In this document: one piece after another, positions 37,854-48,868 of the stretch | How the letters are laid out: every line of letters starts with the position of its first letter | How positions within the stretch are numbered: position 1 is the stretch's first letter | Notes under the pieces: generated by a model | Told to the model about the DNA's origin: nothing | The model's input: only the letters and a program-made list of their open reading frames with translations | The model's database searches: none | Origin: Histoplasma ohiense | Lineage: Eukaryota; Ascomycota; Eurotiomycetes; Onygenales; Ajellomycetaceae | DNA length: 64,000 nt | NCBI GenBank assembly: GCA_017607445.1 | Contig: JAEVHH010000002.1 | Location: 6,602,001 to 6,666,000, forward strand | Direction: 5' to 3' | Translations under genes and position numbers: made by a program

Positions 37854-38741
37854 ATGACCTCCCTACCCGCAGCGGAGCGCGTTCCCCCAAGCACCACCGC
37901 ACTGGTCATCGCAACCGCCATCCTAGCCGGAGTCGTAGGCTTCTTTATTGGGCAGGGCGCGTCGTTGGGGGTTTTTGGATCGGGGTCGGGGTCTCGATCT
38001 GCGTCTGCGTCTGCGTCTGCGTCTGCGAGAGGAGGGGGTAGAAGGGATGGTAAGGAGGAGTGGAGCGATGAGGATGAGGATGAGGATGAGGATGAGGATG
38101 AGGAGGGGAGCGAGGCGGAGAAGGAGGATGTGGAGGAGAGTGATGGACGGGGAGAGCTAGCTGCGTTCGAGGGGAATACGGAGGAGGTCAAGCTTGTGCT
38201 TGTTGTGAGGACGGATCTGGGGATGGGGAAAGGTTTGTTTGTCTGCTTATCTATCTTCTTGGATTTCTTTTTTCTATTTCATTTTCTTCTTGCTTTTGCG
38301 CCTTTCCTTTCCTCTTTTTTTTTTTTTTCCCTTTTATTTTCCATTTCTCTTATGAATCAATGCTGCTCCCGTGTTGCAATATTTAACCGGAAAAATATTT
38401 ATTAATAAAAAAAAATTAAAAATTATTTTCTAACAGGGAAAATCGCCGCTCAATGCTCCCACGCAACTCTTGCCTGCTACAAGTACTACCTCGCGCGCGC
38501 ACCGGACTCACCTATCCTCAAACGCTGGGAGCGCGGCGGGCAAGCCAAAGTCGCGCTGCAAGTTAGGAGCGAGGAGGAACTGCTGGTGCTTCAGGCGCAG
38601 GCTGTTAGTTTGGGGCTTTGCGCCCAGGTTATTCAGGACGCGGGCCTGACGCAGGTTGCCAGCGGCAGCCTGACTGTGTTGGGGATTTTGGGGCCTAAGG
38701 GGGTTGTGGATGGGGTTACGGGGTCATTGAAGCTGCTGTAA
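37854..38741 (+). CDS. PTH2: Peptidyl-tRNA hydrolase 2 (PTH2), membrane-anchored
   Basis: Exons 37854-38232 and 38437-38741 give 227 residues. The enzyme releases peptides from peptidyl-tRNA that drops off ribosomes and in eukaryotes sits on the mitochondrial outer membrane. An N-terminal transmembrane helix (STTALVIATAILAGVVGFFI) fits that location. A linker of repeats follows: SASASASA from a TCTGCG array, then DEDEDEDEDEDE from a GATGAG array. The PTH2 domain begins at VKLVLVVRTDLGMGKGKIAA and continues with QCSHATLACYKYY, which holds the family's conserved Lys, Gln and His. LCAQVIQDAGLTQVASGSLT and the closing VLGILGPKGVVDGVTG are further PTH2 signatures. The intron splits the GMGKGK motif; joining restores it exactly. 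Confidence 0.96.
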
Positions 38742-39782
38742 CATTTTGTTTTATTTTTCACTTTATTTTTCTCCGGTTTTCCGTGAGTGAGCGCTCTGCT
38801 TTGTTTAGATAGAAATATGGCGTGGGTCGGTCTGTGGTGTACAGGAGTTTTCACATTCGTGTTATTTGATGACAGTTATGGGTTTCATTCATTGGTTGTT
38901 TACAACACACCTCGCACATGGGATACCGTTGCAGTTATAGACAGAATTGAAAAAAAATAGAGAATGGTCTGGAGGGGCCGATTGCAGGCTCTATTCAATA
39001 CGCTTCAAGCTCCGTGGAATATCATAACTGATGGCATTTTTGGGGCCAATCTCTCTTTCTTTACATCCTCCTCCCAAACGAGATGAGCTAGCCAGAATTA
39101 AACAGTCGAATCAAACAATTATATGTTGGCAGGTCATGGTTTTTCCCTAACCTCATCAGCCGACGGCCACAATCCCTTCCCCAGGTAATTGGAAAAGGGA
39201 CCAAGATCGGTAAAGGGAGGTGGAATATGACGCCCTCAGAAGGAGCCCAGCCACCTTACCGAATTCACCAGCCCGTCGAAACGGGGAGGGAGCTCAAGGC
39301 AGAGTGTTAAATTCCCTTTCACACAAGGCAAAAAGGAAAAACTGGGCCGCTGAGGTTCTCTCTGAGATCTGTCGACCGGAAATTGACACCATTTGAGGGG
39401 TAATCCTTGATGGCTCCATGAATCGTCGAGCTGTCCAGCAATAACAACCGAAACACAGCCAGAGCACGAATACTCTGGTTGGATCAGGACTGCTGGACAC
39501 AGATCTGGGTTTGTTGTGATGAGGGAGAAAAAAGGAGAAGAGAAATGGAAGTTCTCAAGATTAATTTTTTTTTTGTAGCTTGTGGAGTGATGGACGCTAG
39601 ACCCGTTTTGGTTCGGACCGGATTTTGGTGAAGTTCCGGAGCTAGGAGAACTTTGTATCGTAAAGAGATGTACGGTTTGTTGTCAAAGTTGACAAGCTGT
39701 ATTAGATATATCTTTGTGCCACGTTTTGTCCGTATATCCCACCAAAAAAAAAAGCGTATCTTTCGATTTTCTTTAATCAGTT
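38742..39782. other. Intergenic region before SNU66
   Basis: No gene is seen. Short minus-strand frames have no conserved motifs. The last 250 bases are the likely SNU66 promoter. Confidence 0.6.
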
Positions 39783-41870
39783 ATGGCAGATGCTCTGTCT
39801 ATTGAGCAGAATAATAAGATCCGAGTCGCTCTTGGCCTGAAACCTCTTCCAGTCCCCGGCGCCACTGATCACAACAACGATGGGCCCGTTTTCAAGCCAT
39901 CAAAAGATGGCAACGATTCGGATTCCTCGGGTGATGAACCAGCAAGCACGTTAGAATCGCGGCAGGCACAGGGATACGACAACTGGAAGAAATACCAAGA
40001 TGAAGCTGAGGCGAAGAAGAAGCGCCAGGAGAAACTGGACGCTATTAAGCGGGCCCGTGAAAAAGCTCAGAAACTGATGAAGCTCGAGGGCAAGGGGCTT
40101 GGCGAGCTCGATTCCGAGGAGGCTGCTTTGGATACCAAAACTTGGCTGATGCAGCAGAAGAAGCGACAGCGGAAGGTCGAGAAGGAGCGCGCAAAGAGGC
40201 TCGCAGAGGAACTTGCCGAGAGGGAGCGGATTGCGGAATATACTGCTAAGGATCTGGCGGGCGTGAGGGTTGGGCATGAGCTGGGTGATTTCGAAGCGGG
40301 AGGGGAGCAGATTCTTACGCTTAAGGATACCACGATCGATGAAAATGAGGAGGAAGGAGATGAGTTGGAGAATATCGATTTACGGGACCGGGAGCGGCTC
40401 AACGAGAGATTGGCTTTGAAGAAAAAGAAGCCGGTGTATGATCCTAATGATTTCGATGGATCTGGTTCCGGTTCTATTCTGGCGCAATATGACGAGGAGA
40501 TCGAGGGGAAGAAGAGGAAACGGTTTACATTGGATGCTAAAGTTATAAATGAGGAAGAGCGGATGGCCAAGCGGCAGGATGTGTCGTCGAAGTTAAAGGC
40601 GCAACCTGTTAACCTCGATATCATGCCCGAAACTACAGCGACGCCATCAGACTACCAGGAAGCGACAGACATTAAAATCAAGAAACCAAAAAAGAAGAAG
40701 ACAAAATCTACGAGGCGAAAAGCGGTGGATGAGGATGATATCTTCCCAACTATAGAAACTACAGATATTCCGAATGGTGGTACTGGTGTGCAATCGAATG
40801 GAGATAATATGAAAGTGGATTCAGTATCTCCCAGTAATGGACTTTCGACCCGCACCCCGAGACAATCAGATAGGGACATATCTTTCGTTGACGATGAGGA
40901 TTTACAAGCATCGCTTGCGGCGCAGAGACGAACTGCATTCAAGAAAAGGAAGAAGGTTCGCCCAGAGGATATCGCAAGACAATTGCGAGAAGAGTCAGAG
41001 CAAGCGCAGAATGGGATGGATTTGGACAATGCAAATGGTGAGGATGACGGTCCTGGTCTGGTTATCGATGAGACATCTGAATTTGTCGCAAACCTGCAGC
41101 GCCCCACACTCCCTGATCGTCGCCAGCGCTCAGTCTCACGGCCGAAAGAAGCATCTCCTGAAGTGAAAGATGAAAGGCACGAAGATGTGGATATGGATAT
41201 GGAGCGGTCGTATAATGATATTGAAGATGAAGAGGATCTCCAAGAACGCTTGAAGAGAAGCGATACCACGCCAGCTGCTGATATTACTGCTACTGGATTA
41301 GAAGAGGAATCGACACTTGACAAGGGTCTCGGTGCTACACTCGCCATGCTTAAGCAACGTGGACTGGTAAAGGAATCAAATGCGGGCGAGCTGAACACCC
41401 TCCACCGTGAGCGCCAACGATTCCTACAAGAGAAGCAACGGCGCGAAGCGGAAGCAGAGCGACGCGCTCGACTCCAGCGAGAACGCGACCGTGCCTCGGG
41501 CAAGTTGGACCGCATGACCGCTCGGGACCGGGAGGAGTACGCACGGCAGGAAAACAAGCAGCGAGACCAGCTAGAGTCGCGCCAGATGGCCGAGATCTTC
41601 AACCGCGAGTACAAGCCGGACGTACAGCTGAAGTATGTGGATGATTTTGGTCGGCTAATGGACCAGAAAGAGGCGTTTAAGCACCTGTCGCACCAGTTCC
41701 ATGGCAAGGGCAGCGGGAAGATGAAAACGGAAAAGCACCTGAAGAAGATTGAGGAGGAGAAGAAACGGGAGGCGATGAGTACGTTGGATAGTAGCCAGCA
41801 TACGGGAATGAATAATGCGATGGGGGCAACGGCGAGGAGGAATCGGCAGGCTGGGGTTCGGCTTGGGTGA
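39783..41870 (+). CDS. SNU66: U4/U6.U5 tri-snRNP protein SNU66 (SART-1 family)
   Basis: A single-exon gene of 695 residues. SNU66/SART-1 is a structural component of the tri-snRNP and is needed for spliceosome activation in the nucleus. The N-terminal segment ALSIEQNNKIRVALGLKPLP is the HIND motif that binds the ubiquitin-like modifier Hub1. A highly charged region with coiled-coil stretches follows (YDNWKKYQDEAEAKKKRQEK) and KKKKPVYDPNDFDGSGSGSI is a typical SART-1 core block. The C-terminal part contains GLGATLAMLKQRGLVKE, the paired-charge helix around RERDRASGKLDRMTARDREE, and KEAFKHLSHQFHGKGSGKMK, which is strongly conserved in SART-1. Length is in the usual fungal range. Long antisense frames across the gene are composition shadows. 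Confidence 0.96.
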   Translation: MADALSIEQNNKIRVALGLKPLPVPGATDHNNDGPVFKPSKDGNDSDSSGDEPASTLESRQAQGYDNWKKYQDEAEAKKKRQEKLDAIKRAREKAQKLMKLEGKGLGELDSEEAALDTKTWLMQQKKRQRKVEKERAKRLAEELAERERIAEYTAKDLAGVRVGHELGDFEAGGEQILTLKDTTIDENEEEGDELENIDLRDRERLNERLALKKKKPVYDPNDFDGSGSGSILAQYDEEIEGKKRKRFTLDAKVINEEERMAKRQDVSSKLKAQPVNLDIMPETTATPSDYQEATDIKIKKPKKKKTKSTRRKAVDEDDIFPTIETTDIPNGGTGVQSNGDNMKVDSVSPSNGLSTRTPRQSDRDISFVDDEDLQASLAAQRRTAFKKRKKVRPEDIARQLREESEQAQNGMDLDNANGEDDGPGLVIDETSEFVANLQRPTLPDRRQRSVSRPKEASPEVKDERHEDVDMDMERSYNDIEDEEDLQERLKRSDTTPAADITATGLEEESTLDKGLGATLAMLKQRGLVKESNAGELNTLHRERQRFLQEKQRREAEAERRARLQRERDRASGKLDRMTARDREEYARQENKQRDQLESRQMAEIFNREYKPDVQLKYVDDFGRLMDQKEAFKHLSHQFHGKGSGKMKTEKHLKKIEEEKKREAMSTLDSSQHTGMNNAMGATARRNRQAGVRLG

Positions 41871-42953
41871 GGGGTGTTCTAGTGGGCCGATCATGCATGT
41901 GTATATAGGTATATTATTACCATCGAGTCGTTATTTATTACGGCGTGATTGTCTAAGCTTGCGTCTTTGCTTAAACAAAGAGGTTAGTTACAATGAAAAA
42001 CATGATGAAGCTGGAGATTGGCAATTCTGCTTGCCCGGCTAGAATGATATTATTCCCTTATATTATTTTGCTCTTCACAATTGAGATCGATGGTCATGCT
42101 TGTCTTCTTCCTCTCTATCTCTCACTCCTATTACTTCATACATCAATCGCATTCCCGGCGCATCTCCCACCTAATCGTAATCAATATCTGCTCGGACAAG
42201 ATCTGAAGTCGCAAGCGGTCTACTTTGGAGGGCATATCTGAATGTAACTAACTCCGGGCACCAGGGGATGGATGTGAAAAGAGACTCCTGTAAAGCTGGC
42301 TGCGAATGGGAACAATAATTTATATATCTGTATATAAACATATCATCATCATTATTCTTCTCCGCCCCTTAGCCGAAACAACTGTGGAAGATATCATGTT
42401 TTTTACCTCAATAACAAACAGCCGAACTTAAGCCTACCCCTGACATATCGGCCAGGCTCGTCGCCAATCACAGCACCCATGCTGTGCCTCACAGTATGCA
42501 GTATGGAGTACGCAGTGTATGCAGCTGTTTATTGATCCCTGGCTTGATGCTTGCAGAATCCACATGTACTGCACCCTGGCCATTGGTAGTAGGATTCGGC
42601 ATTCGATAAGGCGAAGGGGATTTTTGTGCTTTCGGTGAGAAAGAAGCAAAAGGAAAAAGCAATTCCTGAAAGTAGAACTGTAACTGGCTGGCTGAAGATA
42701 CAAAAGAGTGTTGGCTTTTCGTTTTTTTTTTTTTTTTTTTTCACTCCAAATATCGAAGTTCCCTTGTTATAGAGACAATTGCCATCGTTTGTTTCCACAA
42801 GCCTATTAATATACTAATAGTAAATTTTCTCTGACTCACTCCGTATCAACTCCCACCCGTTTTGATATTTCTTCCGGAGTTCTTTGTGGACAATAGATCA
42901 CTCAATACATTTTCCTCAGCCCGTGTGTCATCTTCCTGCAGTCCGATATCGCC
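41871..42953. other. Intergenic region and promoter of aspartate aminotransferase
   Basis: A poly-T run lies at 42721-42742 and a Gcn4-type site at 42832-42838. I see no gene. Confidence 0.6.
42832..42838. promoter_or_regulatory. Gcn4/CpcA site upstream of aspartate aminotransferase
   Basis: The heptamer TGACTCA is a perfect general-control element 116 bases before the start codon. With the similar element before the lysine-pathway gene, it suggests shared amino-acid-starvation control. Binding is inferred. Confidence 0.55.
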
Positions 42954-44812
42954 ATGTTGTCCACCCTGAGAGTCGCCAGCCAAAAGGCTGCGACTCGTGA
43001 TGTCGCACTGCGGATGTTCGCTGCTGGTGCTCGTCCAGCTTCTACCTGGTCCAATGTGCCCCAGGGCCCTCCGGTATGGTGAAATTTTGCCGGTTGGCAC
43101 CAAGCAAGCCTTCGCTGACCGTGCGTGTCGCTGCTAGGATGCGATTTTGGGCATCACGGAAGCCTTCAAAGCGGACACATTCAAGGACAAGATCAACCTC
43201 GGCGTCGGGGCCTACCGTACGTATACTGTATTTCCATTTCTTTTTTGATCCTCCTGTGGATGTTAGATGCTCTACTGGAGTCCATTGACTAATCCGAATT
43301 CTTCTTTTTTCCCTTTGCCTAGGTGATGATCAGGGGAAGCCATACGTCCTCCCCTCGGTCCGCGCCGCCGAAGAAAAAGTGATCAATTCGAACCCTGACA
43401 AGGAGTACGCTGGCATCACTGGTGTGCCCTCCTTCACCAAAGCCGCCGCGTCTCTCGCATTTGGGCCCTCTAGTCCCGCCATCAAAGAAGACCGTATCGC
43501 CATCACCCAAACCATCTCCGGCACCGGCGCTCTACGGATAGGCGGGGCCTTCCTCGAACGTTTCTACCCGCACGGCAAAAAGATCTACATCCCCACCCCC
43601 AGCTGGGCGAACCATGCCGCCGTCTTCAAGGACTCCGGTCTGCAGGTCGAGAAGTATCGCTATTACAACCAGGACACCATCGGCCTCGACTTCGAGGGCA
43701 TGATTGCCGATATCCAAGCTGCGCCTGCCAACAGTGTCTTCTTGCTGCACGCCTGCGCACATAACCCCACGGGCATTGACCCGACCCAAGCGCAGTGGCG
43801 CCAGATTAGCGATGTGATGAAGGCCAAGGGGCACTTTGCTTTTTTCGATATGGCCTACCAGGGCTTTGCGAGTGGGGATACAGACCGCGATGCGTATGCT
43901 CTCCGACATTTCCTGGCTGAAGGGCATGGCGTTGTGCTTTGCCAAAGCTTTGCGAAGAATATGGTAAGCCTCGGAGCACATACGCCCCAAGAAGAGGGAT
44001 CCTATCTATCTTTCCCTGGAGGCCGGGGGTCCTGGTGGAGAGGTCCGGCTAAAAATCTTTAAAACTGTTGCTAAAGTCATTTCTGTTCCCCTGTAGGGAC
44101 TATACGGCGAACGAGTCGGCACATTCTCCGTCGTCTGCGAGTCTGCTGAGGAGAAGAAGCGTGTTGATTCGCAGATCAAGATCCTCGTCCGCCCCCTTTA
44201 CTCCAATCCACCCATCCACGGCGCCCGCATTGCCTCGACGATCCTCAATGATCCTAAGCTCAACCAGCAGTGGCTTGGAGAAGTGAAGGGCATGGCTGAT
44301 CGCATTATCAAAATGCGTGCACTCCTCAAGGAGAACCTCGAGGCGCTGGGCAGCAAGCATGATTGGAGCCATATTACTAGCCAGGTATGTTATTCGCACT
44401 CTGTTCTTTCTCTTTTCTTTTCTTTTCTTTTCTTTTCTTTTCTTTTCTTTTCTTTTCTTTTCTTTTCTTTTTACTGGTTGTATGCTATAAGCGGCTGCAA
44501 GGCTGACGATCGTACTATTAAACCAAACGGTATAGATCGGAATGTTCGCATATACAGGCTTGAAACCCGAGCAGATGGAAAAGCTTGCTAAGGAGGTATG
44601 TTTCCATACGTGGATATCATATCCATCTCTCAGATCATCTCCTCCCACAGAGCCCCTTCTTCTCTCTGGGAAGCCCAACTAACGTATCCCCGCTGTTCCC
44701 CCTTATATAGCACTCCGTCTATGCCACCAAGGACGGCCGAATCTCGGTTGCTGGCATCACCAGCGCCAATGTCAAGAGACTGGCCGAGTCCATCTACAAG
44801 ATCACCGGATAG
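42954..44812 (+). CDS. AAT1-type: Aspartate aminotransferase, mitochondrial
   Basis: A PLP enzyme exchanging amino groups between aspartate and 2-oxoglutarate; it feeds the malate-aspartate shuttle. Exons 42954-43073, 43138-43216, 43323-43963, 44097-44384, 44536-44595 and 44711-44812 give 429 residues. The first exon encodes a Ser/Arg/Ala-rich presequence (MLSTLRVASQKAATRDVALR) ideal for matrix import. Class I signatures are present: INLGVGAYRDDQGKPYVLP, HACAHNPTGIDPTQAQW (NPTG) and the Schiff-base lysine K278 in SFAKNMGLYGERVG, which is split by the third intron. RPLYSNPPIHGARIAS is the substrate-binding arginine region, and IGMFAYTGLKPEQ follows. The fourth intron carries a TTTTC microsatellite. 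The presequence and YSNPPIHGARIAS favour the mitochondrial isoform. Confidence 0.96.
44411..44471. repeat. TTTTC pentanucleotide microsatellite in an intron
   Basis: About twelve TCTTT units lie inside the fourth intron of the aspartate aminotransferase gene, close to the donor; they may act as a long polypyrimidine tract and are expected to vary in length between strains. Confidence 0.95.
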
Positions 44813-45722
44813 AAACGAAGCTTTAAGTTAAACATGATGATAATAAATACATTGTTTCTTGCTGTTGTTTCTGAAATATTTTTGGCTGGCCTTGTTTCCA
44901 AAGGTGTGTGCCGTCGCATAAACCTACCCCTCTCAACTGTCCTTTTACTTTCCCTTTCCTTGTTTTAGTCATTGCGATTTTGGTTTTCCCCTTTTTGTGT
45001 GTATTTCAAATGTCTGTCGTTTATTATCTCTCTGTCTCCCTCTCTCTCTCCTTTTTTTATTTTTGGTTTATCTGCTAGGCCTTGCTTCGTGACGATGTAT
45101 TAGTACGTTTTGTGTGAAATTCCAGTATCGACTGCGTATCTACCAGCAAATTCTTCCCTTTACTCTCATTTGCTTACGGGACAATGCGAGTACGAATGCG
45201 AAAGCGCGTAACACGATTACAAGTTCTGGTTTCATCATGAATTATAACAACATATATGGGACACACATTACATTGCAATCCTGTATATGGACTGGCCACA
45301 CTGATGTGTGTAGTCACCCACTGTGGCATAGAAACACCAGAAATACCGATCTCATTACCTAGGTACCCTTTGAATATGTAGCAGCCGTTGTTGTATTTCG
45401 GTATGGACAGTTACCGTACCGTACTGGCAAATCCCGCCGATGCTGGCTTCTGATTGGCCATATCGGTACCGGCAGGACTTTCACGGGTGAGACAGCGTGG
45501 GGACGAGAGGTACCGTGCGGATACCTCTATCTACGGCATCCTGTGGCTGGTCAACAAGGTATCAATGTTGTATTTTTTGCATGCATGTGCAAATACTCCG
45601 CAAACCTAGCATTGGACTTCATCATTTCCCCATAGAATAATAAAATAAAACCATCGTCTCTGTGCTGTTTGCTGCTGTTGAATGATCACGCAGAATCCTC
45701 TCATAGCAGAGGCCTTCCCAAA
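44813..45722. other. Intergenic region, promoter of sphingosine-phosphate lyase
   Basis: No gene is seen. The segment 45358-45530 is unusually rich in GGTACC and GTACCG motifs, including CCTAGGTACC, and overlapping TACCGTACCGTAC. Confidence 0.55.
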
Positions 45723-47639
45723 ATGCCCTCCTCTGCGGTTTTTCCTGTCTCCCTTCAGAACAAATTGAGGTCCACCAGCAAATCCACCTCGATTATCCTT
45801 TCCTCTGCAAGCCTCAACCTGTACGTATATATATCCTCTTGAATGATTCCTTCAATTCCACAACTAACGCGCCATCAGAGTTCGCAATCTTGTCTTCTTT
45901 CTCTTTATTTTTCGCTTAGTCCGCAGATCCTTCTATACCGTCCGCGGCCATGGCCTCATTGGGACCGTTTACAATGCCTGCTCCTATATGCGCCTCATAT
46001 TCTACTCTCTCTACCTCCGCACTCCCGGCGTCCGCAGAAAGGTAGACAAACAAGTGTCAACTGCCCTAACAAAGTTGGAAGCCAAGCTTGTTCCGCAGAC
46101 CCCTGGCATCCTTAAAAACCCTAGCCTGCCTAAACAGGGCTGGAGTCATGGTCACATTCGCGCAGAACTAGATAAACTTGCTGGTATGGAGCATACCAAG
46201 TGGGAGGAGGGAAGAGTGAGCGGTGCTGTTTACCATGGCGGGGAGGATTTGATTGGACTGCAGACGACTGCTTTCCACCGGTTTGCCGTTTCTAATCCAA
46301 TCCATCCTGATGTCTTTCCTGGTGTGAGGAAAATGGAGGCGGAGGTGGTGGCTATGGTGAGTCCTGGATGGTTTTTACATCGTCGTTCACTTCTAAGTCT
46401 TGATGTATCCGCGTAGGTGCTTGGACTATTCAATGCGCCGGAAGGCGCTGCGGGTGTGACGACTGGTGGAGGCACTGAGTCGATCCTCATGGCCTGTTTG
46501 TCTGCGAGACAGAAAGCCTACGTCGAGCGACGAGTTACGGAGCCAGAGATGTAAGCTCTTCAATTTCACCATTTTCAAAGATCCTCGCGGATTCTTTTTC
46601 CTGCTGGGAAAACTAAATTCATTCTAGGATCATTCCCTACACAGCTCATGCGGCTTTCAACAAAGCGAGCCATTATTTTGGAATCAAGCTTCACATGGTC
46701 GCTTGTCCCGCTCCCGACTACAAAGTTGACATTCGCGCAATCCGCCGCCTCATCAACCCAAACACAATCCTCCTCGTTGGCTCGGCGCCAAACTTCCCGC
46801 ATGGCATAGTCGATGACATCCCGGCCCTCGCCCGCCTAGCCCTCAAGCACAAAATCCCTCTCCACGTCGACTGCTGTCTAGGCTCCTTCGTCATCGCCTT
46901 CCTTAAACGCGCCGGCTATCCCTCCCCTTACGAGGAACAAGGCGGCTTCGACTTCCGCCTTCCAGGCGTCACTAGCATTAGCGTTGACACCCACAAATAC
47001 GGCTTCGCCTCCAAGGGCAGCTCCGTGGTCCTCTATCGCAACCGCGCCCTGCGCAGCTACCAATACTTCATCCTCCCCACCTGGTCTGGCGGCGTCTATG
47101 CCTCGCCTTCCATGGCTGGCTCGCGGCCCGGCGCCCTCATCGCCGCCTGCTGGGTCAGTCTCATGGCCTTGGGTGAATCCGGGTACATCGACTGCTGCCA
47201 CCAGATCATGGCTGCGGCCCGCACGTTCGAACAGGCAATCCGCGAACATCCAGCCCTCTCCACCGCGCTCGCCGTCATAGGCAAGCCCAGTGTCAGCGTC
47301 GTCGCGTGGCAATCCGCGACGCCAGAAATCGACATCTACGACATTGCCGACGCACTATCGGCTAAAGGCTGGCATCTCAATGCGCTCCAAACCCCGCCCG
47401 CGATCCATGTGGCGTTCACGGTGCCCACGGCGGCGGCCGTGGAGAAGCTCATTGCGGATCTTGTCGCTGTTGTTGAGCAGGAAAAAGCGAAGGTGGCGGA
47501 GCGGAAGAAGCTGGGGCTGAAGGTTGAGAAGGAGAGGGGTGATGCATCAGCACTGTATGGGGTTGCGGGGAGTATTCCGGACAAGAGCATTGTGAGTAGG
47601 CTTGCGGAGGGGTTTTTGGATACGTTGTATCTTGCTTGA
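45723..47639 (+). CDS. DPL1: Dihydrosphingosine/sphingosine-1-phosphate lyase
   Basis: An ER-membrane PLP enzyme that cleaves phosphorylated long-chain bases to a fatty aldehyde and phosphoethanolamine, the exit of the sphingolipid pathway. Exons 45723-45820, 45879-46356, 46417-46550 and 46628-47639 give 573 residues. The first junction builds the membrane anchor NLVFFLFIFRLVRRSFYTVR, as in other fungal DPL1. The catalytic domain contains GVTTGGGTESILMACLSARQ, IIPYTAHAAFNKASHYFGIK, VGSAPNFPHGIVDDI and the PLP lysine K360 in SVDTHKYGFASKGSSVVLYR. PTWSGGVYASPSMAGSRPGA is also typical. Length matches the family. The C-terminal helices end with FLDTLYLA. Confidence 0.96.
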
Positions 47640-48583
47640 TTCTTTGAAAAAGAGGAAGAAAAGCAACAAAAGCAAAAATTGTAGGCGGCGTGGGCCGTCG
47701 CGGAGTTAATTAAGGTATGTGGTGCCAAAGAATGGAGGGGAAGGAACATGAATTGAAGGTTTCAGGGGTTGTATATCAGAGTTGGCGTTTATTTTCTTTT
47801 TGTATTTATGTACTCTGTTAACCCCCCCCTCTCACTGCTTGAAGAGATCTACGCATGTGCGTCCCATTTCCTGACTTGAAGGCTGTGTGTTCATTTTTTT
47901 TCTGAAAAATATGAAGTTTGTATATATTCCACGGAGCAATAATTCAGGTGTTTTTTTATTTTCTTCACTTGTTAGTTTTCTCCCTATAACGGTTTCAATA
48001 AAATATACCGCTGTCTCCTTTCTCATAGTGGGAGGTCAGAATTACGCTGGTCTTATCAGGGGCCATGTTTGCCGTGGGGGTATTATAGATATACAAAATA
48101 TTTGGTCAAGAATATACATGTATTGGTAATCTTAGCAGTATATCAAAAAGTTCGTTGTCTTGAATTACGTAGCAATGGGAGAATGAAAAGCGGTAGTTCG
48201 ATCTAATAGTATACAAAAAAGTACATACAAAAGGCTGGGGTGGGGTGGGAGTTGGATTGAGGAGATTCGTGAATGTTGGCACTTGCGGCATCCGAAAGAC
48301 ATGGGAGGAAAATTTCCTGCTTCCGTAAGATCGGGAGCGGGAGTGAGAAGTCTTCATATATGAATGATAGATCGTGGCCGGAATGAAGGAACACGAGATG
48401 GGATTTTTCCGTTCTCATGCCCGCGGCCTCGTCAGGTAAAGTAGGTGGTTGTCGTTGTTGTGGACTCGCTCGCATCGCTAATATGGAGCGTTCCTAACCC
48501 ATTGACCAGCTCCCAAAACGAAACAAACAGAATATCTATACATATAAACGAAAGGGGAAATAAAACAAACAGCCCTTCCCAAA
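47640..48583. other. Convergent intergenic region
   Basis: 3' regions of the lyase gene (plus) and the L33 gene (minus) meet here. AT-rich, no gene seen. Confidence 0.6.
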
Positions 48584-48868
48584 TCACGCCTCTCTCTTCA
48601 TCCTAAACACCTCCTCTGCGGTCTTCTCCACGTAATATCCCGGATCCGGCTTCCGCTCTAAATGCACCTCCAGCTTCGTCAGCGGCTTCTCAACCTCCCG
48701 CACCGATACCAGTTCTTTCACCTTCATGATCTGTCCAGCCACGTCAGGCGTTACGGGGTAGAAGACGGTTTGCATGCGCTTTTTGAGACCGAGGGCCATT
48801 AAGACACCTGTTGTTCGTCGGGGAAGGCCGATGGCGGAGCGGATGAGGGTGATGCGGAAGTAGGTCAT
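48584..48868 (-). CDS. MRPL33: Mitochondrial large-subunit ribosomal protein uL30m
   Basis: A 94-residue single-exon gene. The protein is the L30-family component of the mitochondrial large ribosomal subunit. The N-terminus begins MTYFRITLIRSAIGLPRRTT, the L30 strand-turn signature (rI-T-L-x-R-S-x-I-G), followed by GVLMALGLKKRMQTVFYPV, the conserved loop in which L30 proteins read RKT-L-x-LGL. The C-terminal extension (VREVEKPLTKLEVHLERKPD and PGYYVEKT) is fungal and mitochondrial. The ATG is the only sensible start. There is no separate cleavable presequence, as in yeast MRPL33. It is divergent from SEC6. Confidence 0.93.
   Translation of the reverse strand: MTYFRITLIRSAIGLPRRTTGVLMALGLKKRMQTVFYPVTPDVAGQIMKVKELVSVREVEKPLTKLEVHLERKPDPGYYVEKTAEEVFRMKREA

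Noticed and set aside
40652..41707. Long antisense open frame of 351 codons opposite SNU66
   Set aside because: It is a Ser/Arg-rich shadow of the charged SNU66 coding strand; it has no motif and no promoter of its own.
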